Source: Acidobacterium sp. S8 (lineage in GTDB: Bacteria; Acidobacteriota; Terriglobia; Terriglobales; Acidobacteriaceae). From it: DNA of 64,000 bases. The DNA lies in assembly GCF_009765985.1 (NCBI RefSeq), contig NZ_LMUM01000032.1, forward strand, positions 33,093 to 97,092, in the 5' to 3' direction. Below the pieces are notes generated by a model, which was given only the letters and a program-made list of their open reading frames with translations, was not told the DNA's origin and searched no databases. The position numbers were made by a program, and so were the translations under genes. This document shows positions 28,201-35,508 of this stretch, in pieces; position 1 is the first letter of the stretch; each line of letters opens with the position of its first letter.

Positions 28201-28565
28201 ACCGATGTCGATGCTGACCCGACTGCGAGCTTAAAGTCTGTTCGCTGCGCCTGGTCAATAATCACGATGCGTCCGGTTTTTGTAAGCTTCGAAAAACCCG
28301 ATTGCTCTACCGTTATGTCGTACGTCCCAGGAGCGATAAACGTGATGGAGTAAAAGCCGTCTGCATTTGTCGCGCCTGGGTAGACAACTTTCGTAGCCTC
28401 GTTCACAGCGGTTACGTTCGCACCGGAAACAGGAGCACCGAATGGATCCAGTACCGTTCCCACGAGAGCAGTGTTATTGGCAACCTGGGCGCTCAACATC
28501 GAGCCAACCAGGAAGATTCCTACTACCGCCACTGGCCGAATACAGAGTAAAAACAGGCGTTTCAT
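25239..28565 (-). CDS. TonB-dependent receptor, Oar-like, with carboxypeptidase-regulatory N-terminal domain
   Basis: A large outer-membrane receptor (1108 residues) of the acidobacterial Oar-like type. Order: signal peptide ending MLSAQ; a carboxypeptidase-regulatory-like beta-sandwich (about 30-115; GTVLDPFGAPVSGANVTA and TNADGFYSITFIAPGTYDITV); a plug domain with DLPLIGHNALEV and NSLNLDGVS; then a long beta-barrel ending in the outer-membrane signature with terminal phenylalanine (GKLVF). The substrate is unknown; such receptors in carbohydrate loci take up oligosaccharides. It is preceded by a 298-base gap with a palindromic element at 28771 and is followed, after a hairpin, by the deacetylase gene. 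The length is normal for the family and no frame break is seen. Confidence 0.93.
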   Translation of the reverse strand: MKRLFLLCIRPVAVVGIFLVGSMLSAQVANNTALVGTVLDPFGAPVSGANVTAVNEATKVVYPGATNADGFYSITFIAPGTYDITVEQSGFSKLTKTGRIVIIDQAQRTDFKLAVGSASTSVTVSASSPPIATDDATVGETFNTKAVEDLPLIGHNALEVAATASNVIIGPTSSYSGVPPGEDFIGAGQREIQNSLNLDGVSIMNNLISLAPARPSSDMISEVQMQSGNYSAQYGSYLGLHINLVSKSGTNDLHGAVYDYIQNTSLNAAPFLNPAGTPKPIQHYNQYGFDLGGPVFIPKIYNGRNKTFFFASYEKINQVQQSNQGPVSTLTSAMEGGDFSFLNGSQQLFDPYTGLAYPNNQIPASELNTPAAQIAKNIEQYIAPPNLSGSTNNLNVNYPSNLFIHQTLDRVDENIGDHVRLFVRYHWQNLSIVGGDPFPTDASYGPTNTRNIAIGYTHIITQNLINDFRIGLNTVTSNNLNYFAENGLTDAGTKLGIPGFNADSIYNNPGIPSINFDTYHEAGNDASNWYQDDRTIDGYDQLSWTHGKHTIMAGAELRKLTIGRQATNEPRGSFNFSGAAPTDAGYTSTGFGAADFVLGLAQNSMTPVLPVKGSIGEWRDGFFVLDNWQPFQKLTLNYGVRYELPTVPYSLNGYARILNPDETALIPSSSANVAADFTPTPGFKFNGPNHNDWAPRIGFAYRATDMTTLRGGFGIYYNANQLNTYTLTTQNYPLSASVNYFTTAANLLSLSNPAPGSGSGSPQAGIPGTYVSAVTMGPYLPTQTLYQWNLSWGQELWKGAGAELQYLGSHAIHLDRDFYDNQPQPSTNKDINSRRPNQLFGTIRRIQNDEYSHYNGFTAILRQRASHGLSGMLSYTWSHDLDITDNSNGASTTMDQYNIGLDYGDSNWDIRNRFVGTATYELPNIPHANAIVRGALGGWQTNAIVTLQSGEPFNINLGFDNANVGLPRGNVQRPNVLHNPMAHCSLNDYIRNNGYNNGGTSCIDATAFAIPAPGTYGDSRRNSIHGPGFSNVNFSLFKNFNIWENLKFQFRAEAGNLFNHPSAGNPNSEIEQGFDPTNPVSTSNFGSVTSTSSFYSPRSIQLAGKLVF

Positions 28566-28576
28566 GCTCGCTTTTT

Positions 28577-28716
28577 CCCTTCAAGTTTTGAATGAAACCA
28601 GTCGGGGCCCGGGAAACCGATGATCCGTTGCACTATCGCAGTCAGGCCGGTAGTGCACAGCAGATACTCAATGAGGCGACACGCAGCTGGCTTTTTATAA
28701 CTTTGAACTTGAAGGG
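28577..28716. repeat. Spaced inverted repeat in the leader of the TonB receptor
   Basis: CCCTTCAAGTT at 28577-28587 and AACTTGAAGGG at 28706-28716 are perfect 11-base complements 118 bases apart. Between them lies an AT-rich TTATAA (minus strand) that could be a -10 box. The whole 298-base gap 28566-28863 has no open gene; this repeat and the palindrome at 28771 are all I see in it. Confidence 0.3.
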
Positions 28717-28770
28717 ATTGGACAACGGCAAACGCCGCCTGTCATGAGGCAGGTATACGATTTTTGTACA

Positions 28771-28798
28771 GGACAAATGTCCTATAGCTTCCCATTTG
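28771..28798. promoter_or_regulatory. Candidate operator: palindrome GGACAAATGTCC plus half-site
   Basis: GGACA-AA-TGTCC at 28771-28782 is a perfect inverted repeat followed by TATAG, nearly the same as the element at 15170. Nine bases further is CCCATTTGAA (28791-28800), which repeats the CATTTG core. It is about 200 bases upstream of the TonB receptor start. Possible binding site of the NarL-type regulator of this locus. Confidence 0.42.
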
Positions 28799-28863
28799 AA
28801 AACAATTCAATATCGGCAGGCAGAACGAGCTTTCGCCTGCAGCTCGTGGCCTATGGCCGATTT

Positions 28864-29793
28864 TCAGTGCCGCTTCTTCTTTTCGAGCAATGCGTTGAAT
28901 TCGGCGCGGGGCATCTTCAACTTTTCGGGATGAGCATCGATCCATTTCGCGAGAGCGTCATATTTTTGCGGCGTCCAGCCTCCTTCGAATTCGCCGCCGT
29001 TTTTGCCCTCACTGTTCAATTCGAAGTTGAAAGCATCTTCCAGGTTCGTAAATTCGGCTGAGCTGATCGCGTCCTCGGCAAGGATTGCAGGAATGAAGAT
29101 CACCCCATCGGTTTTCGCCAGAACCAGGTCTCCAGGCAGCACAATCGCCCGCCCGATCCGGACCGGAGCGTTGATCGCTGTGAGTGTCATATCGGCCCAC
29201 GCCGAAGGATCATAGCCTCGATAGAATCCGTTCAGGTTTGGAACCTCTCGATTCTCTGCCTGATCTCTGATCCCGGCGTCAAAAACGAATCCTGCATGGG
29301 TGTGAGCAGCAATGCCGCTTCCGAGATTTGAGCCGATCAGCGTGCCTTCCACAATCTTGCCAAACCCGTCAGCGACATATACATCGCCTTCCTGCAGCTC
29401 GTTGATGGGCCAGCTGTTGGTCCAGCTCACGCGTCCTTCGGCTTTGCCTTCGGCGGCGATGGCTTTAGTCATGTCTGGGCGCGATGGCATATATTGCGCG
29501 GTCAACGCACGCCCGGCAAACGGCTTCTCGATATGGAGAGCCTGCCAACCGCCTTCGAACTGGCAGCGATAACCTTTTCCCTGAAGATAGTCCCACACAT
29601 CCTCGATTGAGATATCGAGCGCGCGCTTAAGCAGGTCATCGGGCAGCTTCGGGCGGCCATCCGGAAATCGATCGCCCTTCCAGTCAGACGTGTAGAACAG
29701 AATCTGTGCCTTCGTCATTTTCACCTGAGAAAAGGCAGGCTTTCCAGCCAGCACGCTACAGACAAGCAAAAAAATGGATAGAAATCTTTTCAC
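28864..29793 (-). CDS. RraA-family protein, exported, long form
   Basis: A second RraA-type protein, about 50 residues longer than the other. The GTG at 29793 is chosen because a perfect AGGAGG lies six bases before it and translation then begins with a clean Sec signal peptide (KRFLSIFLLVCSVLAG, ending PAFSQ). The core has VYVADGFGKIVEGTLIGSNLGSG and the hallmark DAGIRD, followed by an insertion around GFYRGYDPSAWADM and a C-terminal helical tail rich in Trp and Lys. Members act as aldolases or decarboxylases on 2-oxo acids, or bind RNase E (cytoplasmic RraA); export makes the enzymatic role more likely. It stands between RidA and the TonB receptor on the same strand. Confidence 0.8.
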   Translation of the reverse strand: MKRFLSIFLLVCSVLAGKPAFSQVKMTKAQILFYTSDWKGDRFPDGRPKLPDDLLKRALDISIEDVWDYLQGKGYRCQFEGGWQALHIEKPFAGRALTAQYMPSRPDMTKAIAAEGKAEGRVSWTNSWPINELQEGDVYVADGFGKIVEGTLIGSNLGSGIAAHTHAGFVFDAGIRDQAENREVPNLNGFYRGYDPSAWADMTLTAINAPVRIGRAIVLPGDLVLAKTDGVIFIPAILAEDAISSAEFTNLEDAFNFELNSEGKNGGEFEGGWTPQKYDALAKWIDAHPEKLKMPRAEFNALLEKKKRH

Positions 29794-29884
29794 AACTTTC
29801 CTCCTGGGCGACGAAGTTCCAAATCTCAAAAAATTGATTCGGAACTTCATCACCAACTCCATGTCATCAATATAAGAATGAGGA

Positions 29885-30340
29885 CTAGTGTTTCACCGCA
29901 ATAGCAGAGACTTCAATTTTTGCGCCACCGATTAGGCCTGCCACCTGCACCGTAGCGCGCGCGGGCTTTGGAACCGGCATGAGCTTTATGTAGACCTTGT
30001 TCATGGCTTCGACATCATTTAGATCGGTGACGTAAACCGTCACGGAAACGATGTCACTCATCTGAAATCCCGCTTCTTTCACTACTTTTTCGACGGCAGC
30101 AATAGCGTTCGTAGTTTGAAGCGTGATATCGGTGCCGGTAACCTTGCCATGCTCATCAGGCCCTTGCTGGCCAGCAACATAAAGTGTGTTGCCGGAAACG
30201 TACCCATCGCTGAAGGGCATATCTTTCGTAAAGCCTATAGCCTTGTGTTGGGCAAAGGCACTGCCCGAAGCGCATAGTGCTAATAATCCGGCTAGCCAGA
30301 GGCCGCGCTTTACCATCCGTGAGTCTCTCGTCTTCATCAT
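29885..30340 (-). CDS. RidA-family imine deaminase, Sec-exported
   Basis: The second RidA-like protein of the locus. The start at 30340 (or 30337) follows AGGAG and gives a signal peptide with a hydrophobic core GLWLAGLLALCASG ending SAFAQ. The RidA domain is complete: GNTLYVAGQQGPD, TTNAIAAVEKVVKEAG, VSVTVYVTDLND and PARATVQVAGL, with the catalytic arginine, then KIEVSAIAV as the last strand. A longer frame to 30415 is unlikely because it would prepend a polar segment. It diverges from the third SelA-like gene, with about 350 bases between them. It presumably hydrolyses imines made by that or the other PLP enzymes. Confidence 0.88.
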   Translation of the reverse strand: MMKTRDSRMVKRGLWLAGLLALCASGSAFAQHKAIGFTKDMPFSDGYVSGNTLYVAGQQGPDEHGKVTGTDITLQTTNAIAAVEKVVKEAGFQMSDIVSVTVYVTDLNDVEAMNKVYIKLMPVPKPARATVQVAGLIGGAKIEVSAIAVKH

Positions 30341-30693
30341 CTGCTCTCCTGTCTTTGTGTGGACAAGCGATTCTCTCATCTCTTTTCTATTCCGTCCTTG
30401 GGCAATCGGCATCAACGTTCACACAGAACCTACTTCCGAGCTGCCAGGTATCTGAAAAAACTATGAATATGCTTACTGTCTTTACCGGGCATGGAAGAAG
30501 GGCACCCATTTGACCTATATCCTTCCGGGACTAAAGGCTGATGACACAGCGGATCGACGGCTTAAAGAATTGAAATGCAAGATGTGCGGGCTGCGCTGTG
30601 TTTTTAGAAGTTGTACGATCTTGATAAATAGCTTGTGGATCGAACCGATCAATGCCTGATCGTGAAACATAATAAGGGGAGCTGCACAATAAT
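30341..30693. promoter_or_regulatory. Divergent promoter region between RidA and SelA-like genes
   Basis: This 353-base gap holds no convincing gene. It contains GGGCACCCATTTGACCTATAT at 30500-30520, which shares the CATTTG-N-CCT core with the palindromic elements at 15170 and 28771, about 160 bases from the RidA start and about 175 from the SelA-like start. AAGGGGAGC just before 30694 provides the ribosome-binding site of the rightward gene. The assignment of regulatory function is inference. Confidence 0.35.
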
Positions 30694-32082
30694 ATGAAGT
30701 CTGGTTGGAATCGCCGTTCCTTTCTGTCTGCGCTTGGCGCTGCTACCGGCAGCCTGTTCTCGCCCGTGAAGCTGAGTGCGGAAGGACTTTTTTCCAAAAA
30801 GTCCAAGCCCGTCACGCCTGCCATTGACGGGAATCCCATCGTGCCCATCACGAGCGGACTCGGTTCGACAGGCGACATCTATGCCGAGCTTGGCGTCACA
30901 CCTCTGGTCAATATTAACGGCACCATTACTGTCATGGGCGGATCGGTGATGAAGCCGGAGGTGATGGAGTTGATCCGCATGGGCAACCAGCATTTCGTCA
31001 TGATCGACGAATTGGAGATCGCAGCGGGCAAGTTTATCGCGAAGCTTTGCAAGTCGCCGGCAGGCTACACGGGTCTTGTCACAGGAGGTGCGGCTGCCGC
31101 TCTGGTGGTTGGCTACTCTGCCATGATGACCGAAGACCTCGAACCGCGTCTTCGCGCGATTCCCGACGTGAGCGATTTTCCTCGGACCGAGGTCATCATC
31201 CAGAAAAGCCATCGCTACCCCTTCGATCACCAGATACGCCAGACCGGAGCGAAGCTGGTGGAAGTGGAGACGCGCGAACAGATGATCAACGCGATCAACC
31301 CAAAGACGGTGGCCATACACTTTACCAATATCCTTTCTGACAAAGGCCAGGTCAGCGGACCTGAGACCGTTGAAATTGCTCGTGCGCACAATCTCTACAC
31401 CTTCAACGATGCATCTGCGGACGTGCCACCGGTAGAACGTCTCTGGACATACCCGGGAATTGGCTTCGATCTCACTACCTTCAGCGGTGGCAAAGATATA
31501 TGCGGACCGCAAGCCTCCGGCATCCTCATCGGCAAAGAGGAACTCATACGCTGGTCACTTTTAAATATGAGTCCGCAGGAAGACCGCATCGGTCGTTGCT
31601 GCAAGGTCGGTAAGGAGACGATCTTCGGACTGCTGAAGGCGCTCGAGATCTTCGTCAATCAAAACTATGATGAGACGGTCAAGATGTACGACGAGCGTGC
31701 AAAAGTTATTACCGATGCGGTCGCGAAGTTCGGCGTTACGGCGCGTCCAAGAAAGTTCGAACCGAACGCTCTCGGTAACGTGACGCCTTATTACAGCTGG
31801 CAGATCGAACCGGCCAAAATGAATATTACCGGCGAAGAGGTTATACAGAAGCTAGCCGAAACCCGGCCAGTGGGAATCGGCAGCACGGGCGCCGGAGTCG
31901 GCGGCATGCGCGGACGCGATCCGAACGCGCCAGCAATTGGCAGCAGCAACCACGGCGGTCATCATCCACACGACGGCGACCCGAACAGCTTCGGTTTCGC
32001 CGTCTGGCAGCTCAAGGATGGCGAGGACAGGTTGATCGCCGATCGACTGGTTGAAATATTCAGTTCCGCTCCGAAAGCATAG
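30694..32082 (+). CDS. Third SelA-like PLP-dependent enzyme, Tat-exported, His-rich loop
   Basis: Another fold-type-I PLP enzyme of the SelA-like family. The twin-arginine leader is NRRSFLSALG (residues 6-15). Core motifs: VTGGAAAALVVG (phosphate site, ~129-140), FNDASAD (~237-243) and FSGGKDICGPQ with the Schiff-base lysine at 267. Near the C-terminus, around residues 425-434, lies an unusual His-rich segment (SNHGGHHPHDGD) within a Gly-rich loop, which could bind a metal or only be surface-exposed. The gene runs rightward, opposite to the main catabolic run, and is followed by a receptor remnant, a sugar transporter and a kinase. GGGGAGC lies 10-16 bases upstream of the ATG. The reaction is inferred to be an elimination of ammonia or water from an amino or hydroxy acid; unproven. 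Confidence 0.85.
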   Translation: MKSGWNRRSFLSALGAATGSLFSPVKLSAEGLFSKKSKPVTPAIDGNPIVPITSGLGSTGDIYAELGVTPLVNINGTITVMGGSVMKPEVMELIRMGNQHFVMIDELEIAAGKFIAKLCKSPAGYTGLVTGGAAAALVVGYSAMMTEDLEPRLRAIPDVSDFPRTEVIIQKSHRYPFDHQIRQTGAKLVEVETREQMINAINPKTVAIHFTNILSDKGQVSGPETVEIARAHNLYTFNDASADVPPVERLWTYPGIGFDLTTFSGGKDICGPQASGILIGKEELIRWSLLNMSPQEDRIGRCCKVGKETIFGLLKALEIFVNQNYDETVKMYDERAKVITDAVAKFGVTARPRKFEPNALGNVTPYYSWQIEPAKMNITGEEVIQKLAETRPVGIGSTGAGVGGMRGRDPNAPAIGSSNHGGHHPHDGDPNSFGFAVWQLKDGEDRLIADRLVEIFSSAPKA

Positions 32083-32161
32083 GATTTTTGGATGAATCAC
32101 TTATGCGCTCTACTGCGGAGCCTTCGCCTATGAAGCGTCGGAAGTCTTTGATAGGCTTCGG

Positions 32162-32356
32162 ATGAAATTCCCCATTTTCGACGAAGGGCAAAGACTACAA
32201 TTCAGAGCTGACTCATTCAATACCTTCAATCACACACAATGGTCGAGTATGAATACGAATGATGGCCGCGAGGTGAATCCAGCCAGCCAGTTTGGATACG
32301 TTACCGGTGCTCGGCCAGGCCGTCACATGCAGTTGGCGTTGAAGTTCTTCTTCTGA
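32162..32356 (+). pseudogene. C-terminal remnant of a TonB-dependent receptor
   Basis: About 64 codons that read as the last barrel strands of an Oar-like receptor: FPIFDEGQRLQFRADSFNTF followed by NHTQW, then FGYVTGARPGRHMQLALKFFF with the terminal phenylalanine of outer-membrane barrels. The same end motif occurs in the two intact receptors of the window. No signal peptide, plug or earlier barrel sequence is found in the 79 bases separating it from the SelA-like gene, so the first ~1000 codons are gone. A deletion or rearrangement appears to have joined this end to the SelA-like gene. Confidence 0.75.
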
Positions 32357-32400
32357 AGTCTGTGCGATGAAGGCAGCGATCAAAATACGGGGAGAATCAT

Positions 32401-33390
32401 TTGTATCAGCCAGAGACATACACCGTAGCTCTCTCATTCATGGTTGTCAGCATGTGGTGTTGGGGATCCTGGGCCAACACGGTCAAGTTGTGTCCCGGCT
32501 ATCGGTTTCAGCTCTTCTACTGGGACTATATTGCCGGCCTCGTTCTCGGTTCGCTGCTCTGGGGCTTGACGCTGGGCAGCGTCGGGGTGACCGGGCGTTC
32601 ATTTTTGTCGGATCTGAGACACAGCGGTGCTCATCACATATGGCTTGCAGTCGTAGGTGGAATCGTTTTCAACATTGCAAATCTGCTGCTAGTGGCGGCC
32701 ATTGATATCGCCGGGCTGGCAGTAGCATTTCCAATTGGCATAGGTCTTGCTCTCATTGTGGGTGCGGTGAGTAGTTATCTCATTTCGCCTGCAGGCAATC
32801 CCGTCATGTTGTTTTGTGGAATTGCTCTTGTCGTCGTGGCAATCGTGCTGGATGCGGCAGCTTATCGCATGCGGGAATCGACGCGGCAGAAGATGAGCAC
32901 ACGCGGCGTCACGTTAAGCCTTTTAGCGGGTTTGCTGATGGGTTGTTTCTATCCATTCGTTTCCAAAGCGATGAGTGGGCAGGATGCTCCGGGGCCTTAT
33001 GCCACTTCGTTCTGGTTTGCCTTGGGCGTAGCTGGCTGTTCCCTGATTGCGAACACTCTGCTGATGAGGCATCCGCTCGACGGCAATACACCTGTAGCCA
33101 TGTCGGCTTATGCATTGGCGCCTGCTCGATGGCATGTGTGGGGCATATTAGGCGGCGGGATCTGGTGCACTGGCGCGGTTCTGAATTTTGTCGCATCGCG
33201 CGCACATATTGTCGGTCCCGCAGTGTCATACTCCATCGGACAGGGAGCGACGATGATCTCAGCTTGTTGGGGCGTCTTTATCTGGAAAGAATTCGCCTCC
33301 GCTCCAGCTCGCGCCAAGTCTTTGCTCACATGGATGTTTGTATTTTTTATCCTTGGCTTGGTAGCAATTGCTTTAGCGCCTTTGTTCTGA
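32401..33390 (+). CDS. GRP/RhaT-like sugar transporter (DMT superfamily)
   Basis: A ten-TM carrier of the glucose/ribose-type porter family in the drug/metabolite superfamily. The TTG at 32401 is the start, with GGGGAG six bases upstream. The first helix contains VVSMWCWGSWANTVKL, typical for this group, and later helices include VGGIVFNIANLLLVAAIDIAG and GVTLSLLAGLLMGCFYPFVS. Length (329) fits. It is followed 29 bases later by the ribokinase gene, so the pair may import and phosphorylate a sugar such as ribose; the true substrate cannot be read from sequence. Confidence 0.82.
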   Translation: MYQPETYTVALSFMVVSMWCWGSWANTVKLCPGYRFQLFYWDYIAGLVLGSLLWGLTLGSVGVTGRSFLSDLRHSGAHHIWLAVVGGIVFNIANLLLVAAIDIAGLAVAFPIGIGLALIVGAVSSYLISPAGNPVMLFCGIALVVVAIVLDAAAYRMRESTRQKMSTRGVTLSLLAGLLMGCFYPFVSKAMSGQDAPGPYATSFWFALGVAGCSLIANTLLMRHPLDGNTPVAMSAYALAPARWHVWGILGGGIWCTGAVLNFVASRAHIVGPAVSYSIGQGATMISACWGVFIWKEFASAPARAKSLLTWMFVFFILGLVAIALAPLF

Positions 33391-33419
33391 CTATTGAATT
33401 ATCGAGATAAGGATTGCAT

Positions 33420-34358
33420 ATGCCGTCCAGTCAAAAGCCGGTTGTAGTTGTAGGCAGTATCAATATCGATCTCGTCGCGAACGCGGAGAAAATTCCGATG
33501 GCAGGGGAGACTGTCCGCGGTAGTGATTTTCAAGTTCATCCCGGCGGAAAGGGAGCGAACCAGGCTGTGGCGGTGGCTCACCTCGGATATCCCGTGCAGC
33601 TCGTGGGCAAAGTGGGTACGGACGCGTTCGGCGAACAGCTGCTTTCTTACCTTCTGGAAGCAGGCGTAGATGTGACTGCCGTAGAAAAATATGAAGGTTC
33701 TTCGGGCGTAGCAATGATTGCGGTATTTCCGCGCGGAGAGAACAGTATCGTTGTCACGCCGGGAGCCAACGCATTCGTTACTCCGGATTATCTGGACGCT
33801 CATCGGGAGACGATTCGCGGAGCGGGAATTGTGCTGGCGCAGTTGGAGATACCGATCGAGACGGTGCAGTACCTTGCCGGCTTATGCGAGCAGGAAGGCA
33901 TTCCGTTGATGCTCGATCCTGCGCCAGCGCACGCATTGCCGGATGATTTATTTCGCCATCTGCGTTGGTTTACGCCGAATGAAACGGAAGCAGCATTTTT
34001 CGCTGCGCAATTCTCCAAAGGTGCGGACGAACTGGAGCCTGCGCGTGTCGCGGAGATTTTCATCGGCACAGGCGTGGATAGCGTGATGCTGAAGATGGGC
34101 GCTCGCGGTGTATATCTTGCGTCCTCCGGTGGTTCGTCACAAATCATCCCCGCATTTACCGTAAAGGCCGTGGACACCACAGCCGCGGGCGACGCATTTA
34201 ACGGGGCGTTTGCCACTGCTCTCATGTTGGGTATGGAGAACATGAAGGCTGCGCGCTTTGCCGTGGCCGCAGCAGCCGTTTCCGTCACGCGAGCCGGTGC
34301 GCAGCCTTCCATGCCGTCTCGCGCCGAAGTGGACGAACTATTGGGCGCGCAGCAGTGA
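33420..34358 (+). CDS. rbsK: Ribokinase (PfkB family)
   Basis: An ATP-dependent sugar kinase, most like ribokinase, which makes ribose 5-phosphate. Start at the ATG 33420 with AAGGA six bases before; a TTG at 33414 lies within that spacer. The N-terminal PfkB signature reads VVVGSINIDLV with HPGGKGANQAVAVAHLG, and the C-terminal signature is DTTAAGDAFNGAFATAL with the catalytic aspartate. The ATP-binding region includes MLKMGARGVYLA. Length (312) is standard. It is the second gene of a pair with the GRP-type transporter. A 2-keto-3-deoxy sugar-acid kinase is an alternative, but the N-terminus favours ribokinase. Confidence 0.85.
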   Translation: MPSSQKPVVVVGSINIDLVANAEKIPMAGETVRGSDFQVHPGGKGANQAVAVAHLGYPVQLVGKVGTDAFGEQLLSYLLEAGVDVTAVEKYEGSSGVAMIAVFPRGENSIVVTPGANAFVTPDYLDAHRETIRGAGIVLAQLEIPIETVQYLAGLCEQEGIPLMLDPAPAHALPDDLFRHLRWFTPNETEAAFFAAQFSKGADELEPARVAEIFIGTGVDSVMLKMGARGVYLASSGGSSQIIPAFTVKAVDTTAAGDAFNGAFATALMLGMENMKAARFAVAAAAVSVTRAGAQPSMPSRAEVDELLGAQQ

Positions 34359-34404
34359 GGTCGTCTGAACTGGAATTCGTTCAGAAAGGAAACACATCGC
34401 GTAC

Positions 34405-35508
34405 ATGCGGTTAACGATTCTTGGGACGTCTATGGCTCTCGCGCTTCTTACCATTCCTGCTCTGGCACAGGATACGCACCATGCTCCCGTTGGCCAGCAG
34501 TTTCCTTCACCGGATTGTTTTACACAGAGAGGAGCATGGCAGGGAGGATCGCAGGCGTGTACGTCACAGGATTTTGACGACTGGTTGAAAGACATTACTC
34601 ACTGGAGAACAGAACGCAAGATTCGCATTGGCTACAATAACGATCGCTACCACCAGCCTGCTTTCAAGTGGGCGCAATCGGCTTTCATGCAGCCGCAGAT
34701 GATGGTGCAGGATCGCTACTTCTATGATCCTGTAGCCGGGAGATATACGGTTGACCGTTATCTTGATGACCTGGAGAAGCGTTATGGAGGGATCGATGCA
34801 GTGCTCATCTGGCCAACGTATCCGAATATGGGTATCGACAATCGTAATCAGCACGACATGATTCGCTCCATGCCTGGTGGAGTGGCAGGCGTGCGTCAGA
34901 TGATTGCTGACTTCCATCGGCGCGGTGTACACGTGCTGTTTCCTATGATGATGTGGGATCAGGGAACACGCGACCCTGGAGCGTCGTGGCCACAGGCGAT
35001 TGCGGAAACCATGAAAGAGATTGGCGCGGACGGCATCAACGGCGACACGCAGGATGGAGTACCGCTGGCCTTCTCGCTGGCTGCGGACAAACTTGGGCAT
35101 CCGCTCGTCTTTGAGCCAGAGGGCAGCCCGAGCGATGAAGCGCTCGCGTGGAATGTTCTTACATGGGGGCAGTACAAGTTTGACTTTGTACCCACGGTAG
35201 ATCGTTTCCGCTGGCTTGAGCCGCTGCACGAGGTCAACATCTCCCATCGTTGGAACCGCGATAAAACAGACGATCTTCAATATGCATTCTTCAACGGCGA
35301 AGGCTGGGAGAGCTGGGAGAACATCTGGGGTATCTGGAATGGAATCACGCCTCGGGATGGCGAAGCGACCCGGCGCGTAGCCACTATCGAGCGTGCCGTG
35401 CCCCCCTTCTTCGCCAGCGAGGGATGGCAGCCGTTTATCCGACGCACCGCTACGGAGTCTTTGCCAGTAGATGGCCTCTCGGCGAGCAAACAGTATGGAC
35501 GATCGTGA
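34405..35508 (+). CDS. Exported barrel domain of a frameshifted FGE-like fusion protein (N-terminal part)
   Basis: A secreted protein starting with a Sec signal (ending ALAQD). Residues 30-340 look like a TIM-barrel glycosidase-type domain: IDAVLIWPTYPNMGIDN, GVAGVRQMIADFHRRGVHVLFPMMMWDQG and EIGADGINGDTQDG. Its frame leaves the natural protein at bases 35434-35436 (TTT): one extra T there gives GWQPFYPTHRYGV and continues without interruption into the next open frame. The last ~23 residues of this frame are therefore not natural. The complete gene would run 34405-36569, about 721 residues, with a C-terminal FGE-like domain. Either a sequencing error in a homopolymer or a real mutation. Starts 46 bases after ribokinase on the same strand. 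Confidence 0.72.
   Translation: MRLTILGTSMALALLTIPALAQDTHHAPVGQQFPSPDCFTQRGAWQGGSQACTSQDFDDWLKDITHWRTERKIRIGYNNDRYHQPAFKWAQSAFMQPQMMVQDRYFYDPVAGRYTVDRYLDDLEKRYGGIDAVLIWPTYPNMGIDNRNQHDMIRSMPGGVAGVRQMIADFHRRGVHVLFPMMMWDQGTRDPGASWPQAIAETMKEIGADGINGDTQDGVPLAFSLAADKLGHPLVFEPEGSPSDEALAWNVLTWGQYKFDFVPTVDRFRWLEPLHEVNISHRWNRDKTDDLQYAFFNGEGWESWENIWGIWNGITPRDGEATRRVATIERAVPPFFASEGWQPFIRRTATESLPVDGLSASKQYGRS

Noticed and set aside
30649..31512. A 287-codon open frame antisense to the third SelA-like gene
   Set aside because: Opposite strand of a well-supported PLP enzyme; the translation is His/Arg-rich without domain signatures.
11579..32082. Selenocysteine synthesis as the role of the SelA-like genes
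   Set aside because: No selB, selD or tRNA-Sec is present, three exported paralogues are not expected for that job, and the neighbours point to catabolism.
35420..35450. Programmed -1 frameshifting in the fusion gene
   Set aside because: CCGTTTA is a poor slippery site and no downstream hairpin is evident; a one-base deletion explains it more simply.
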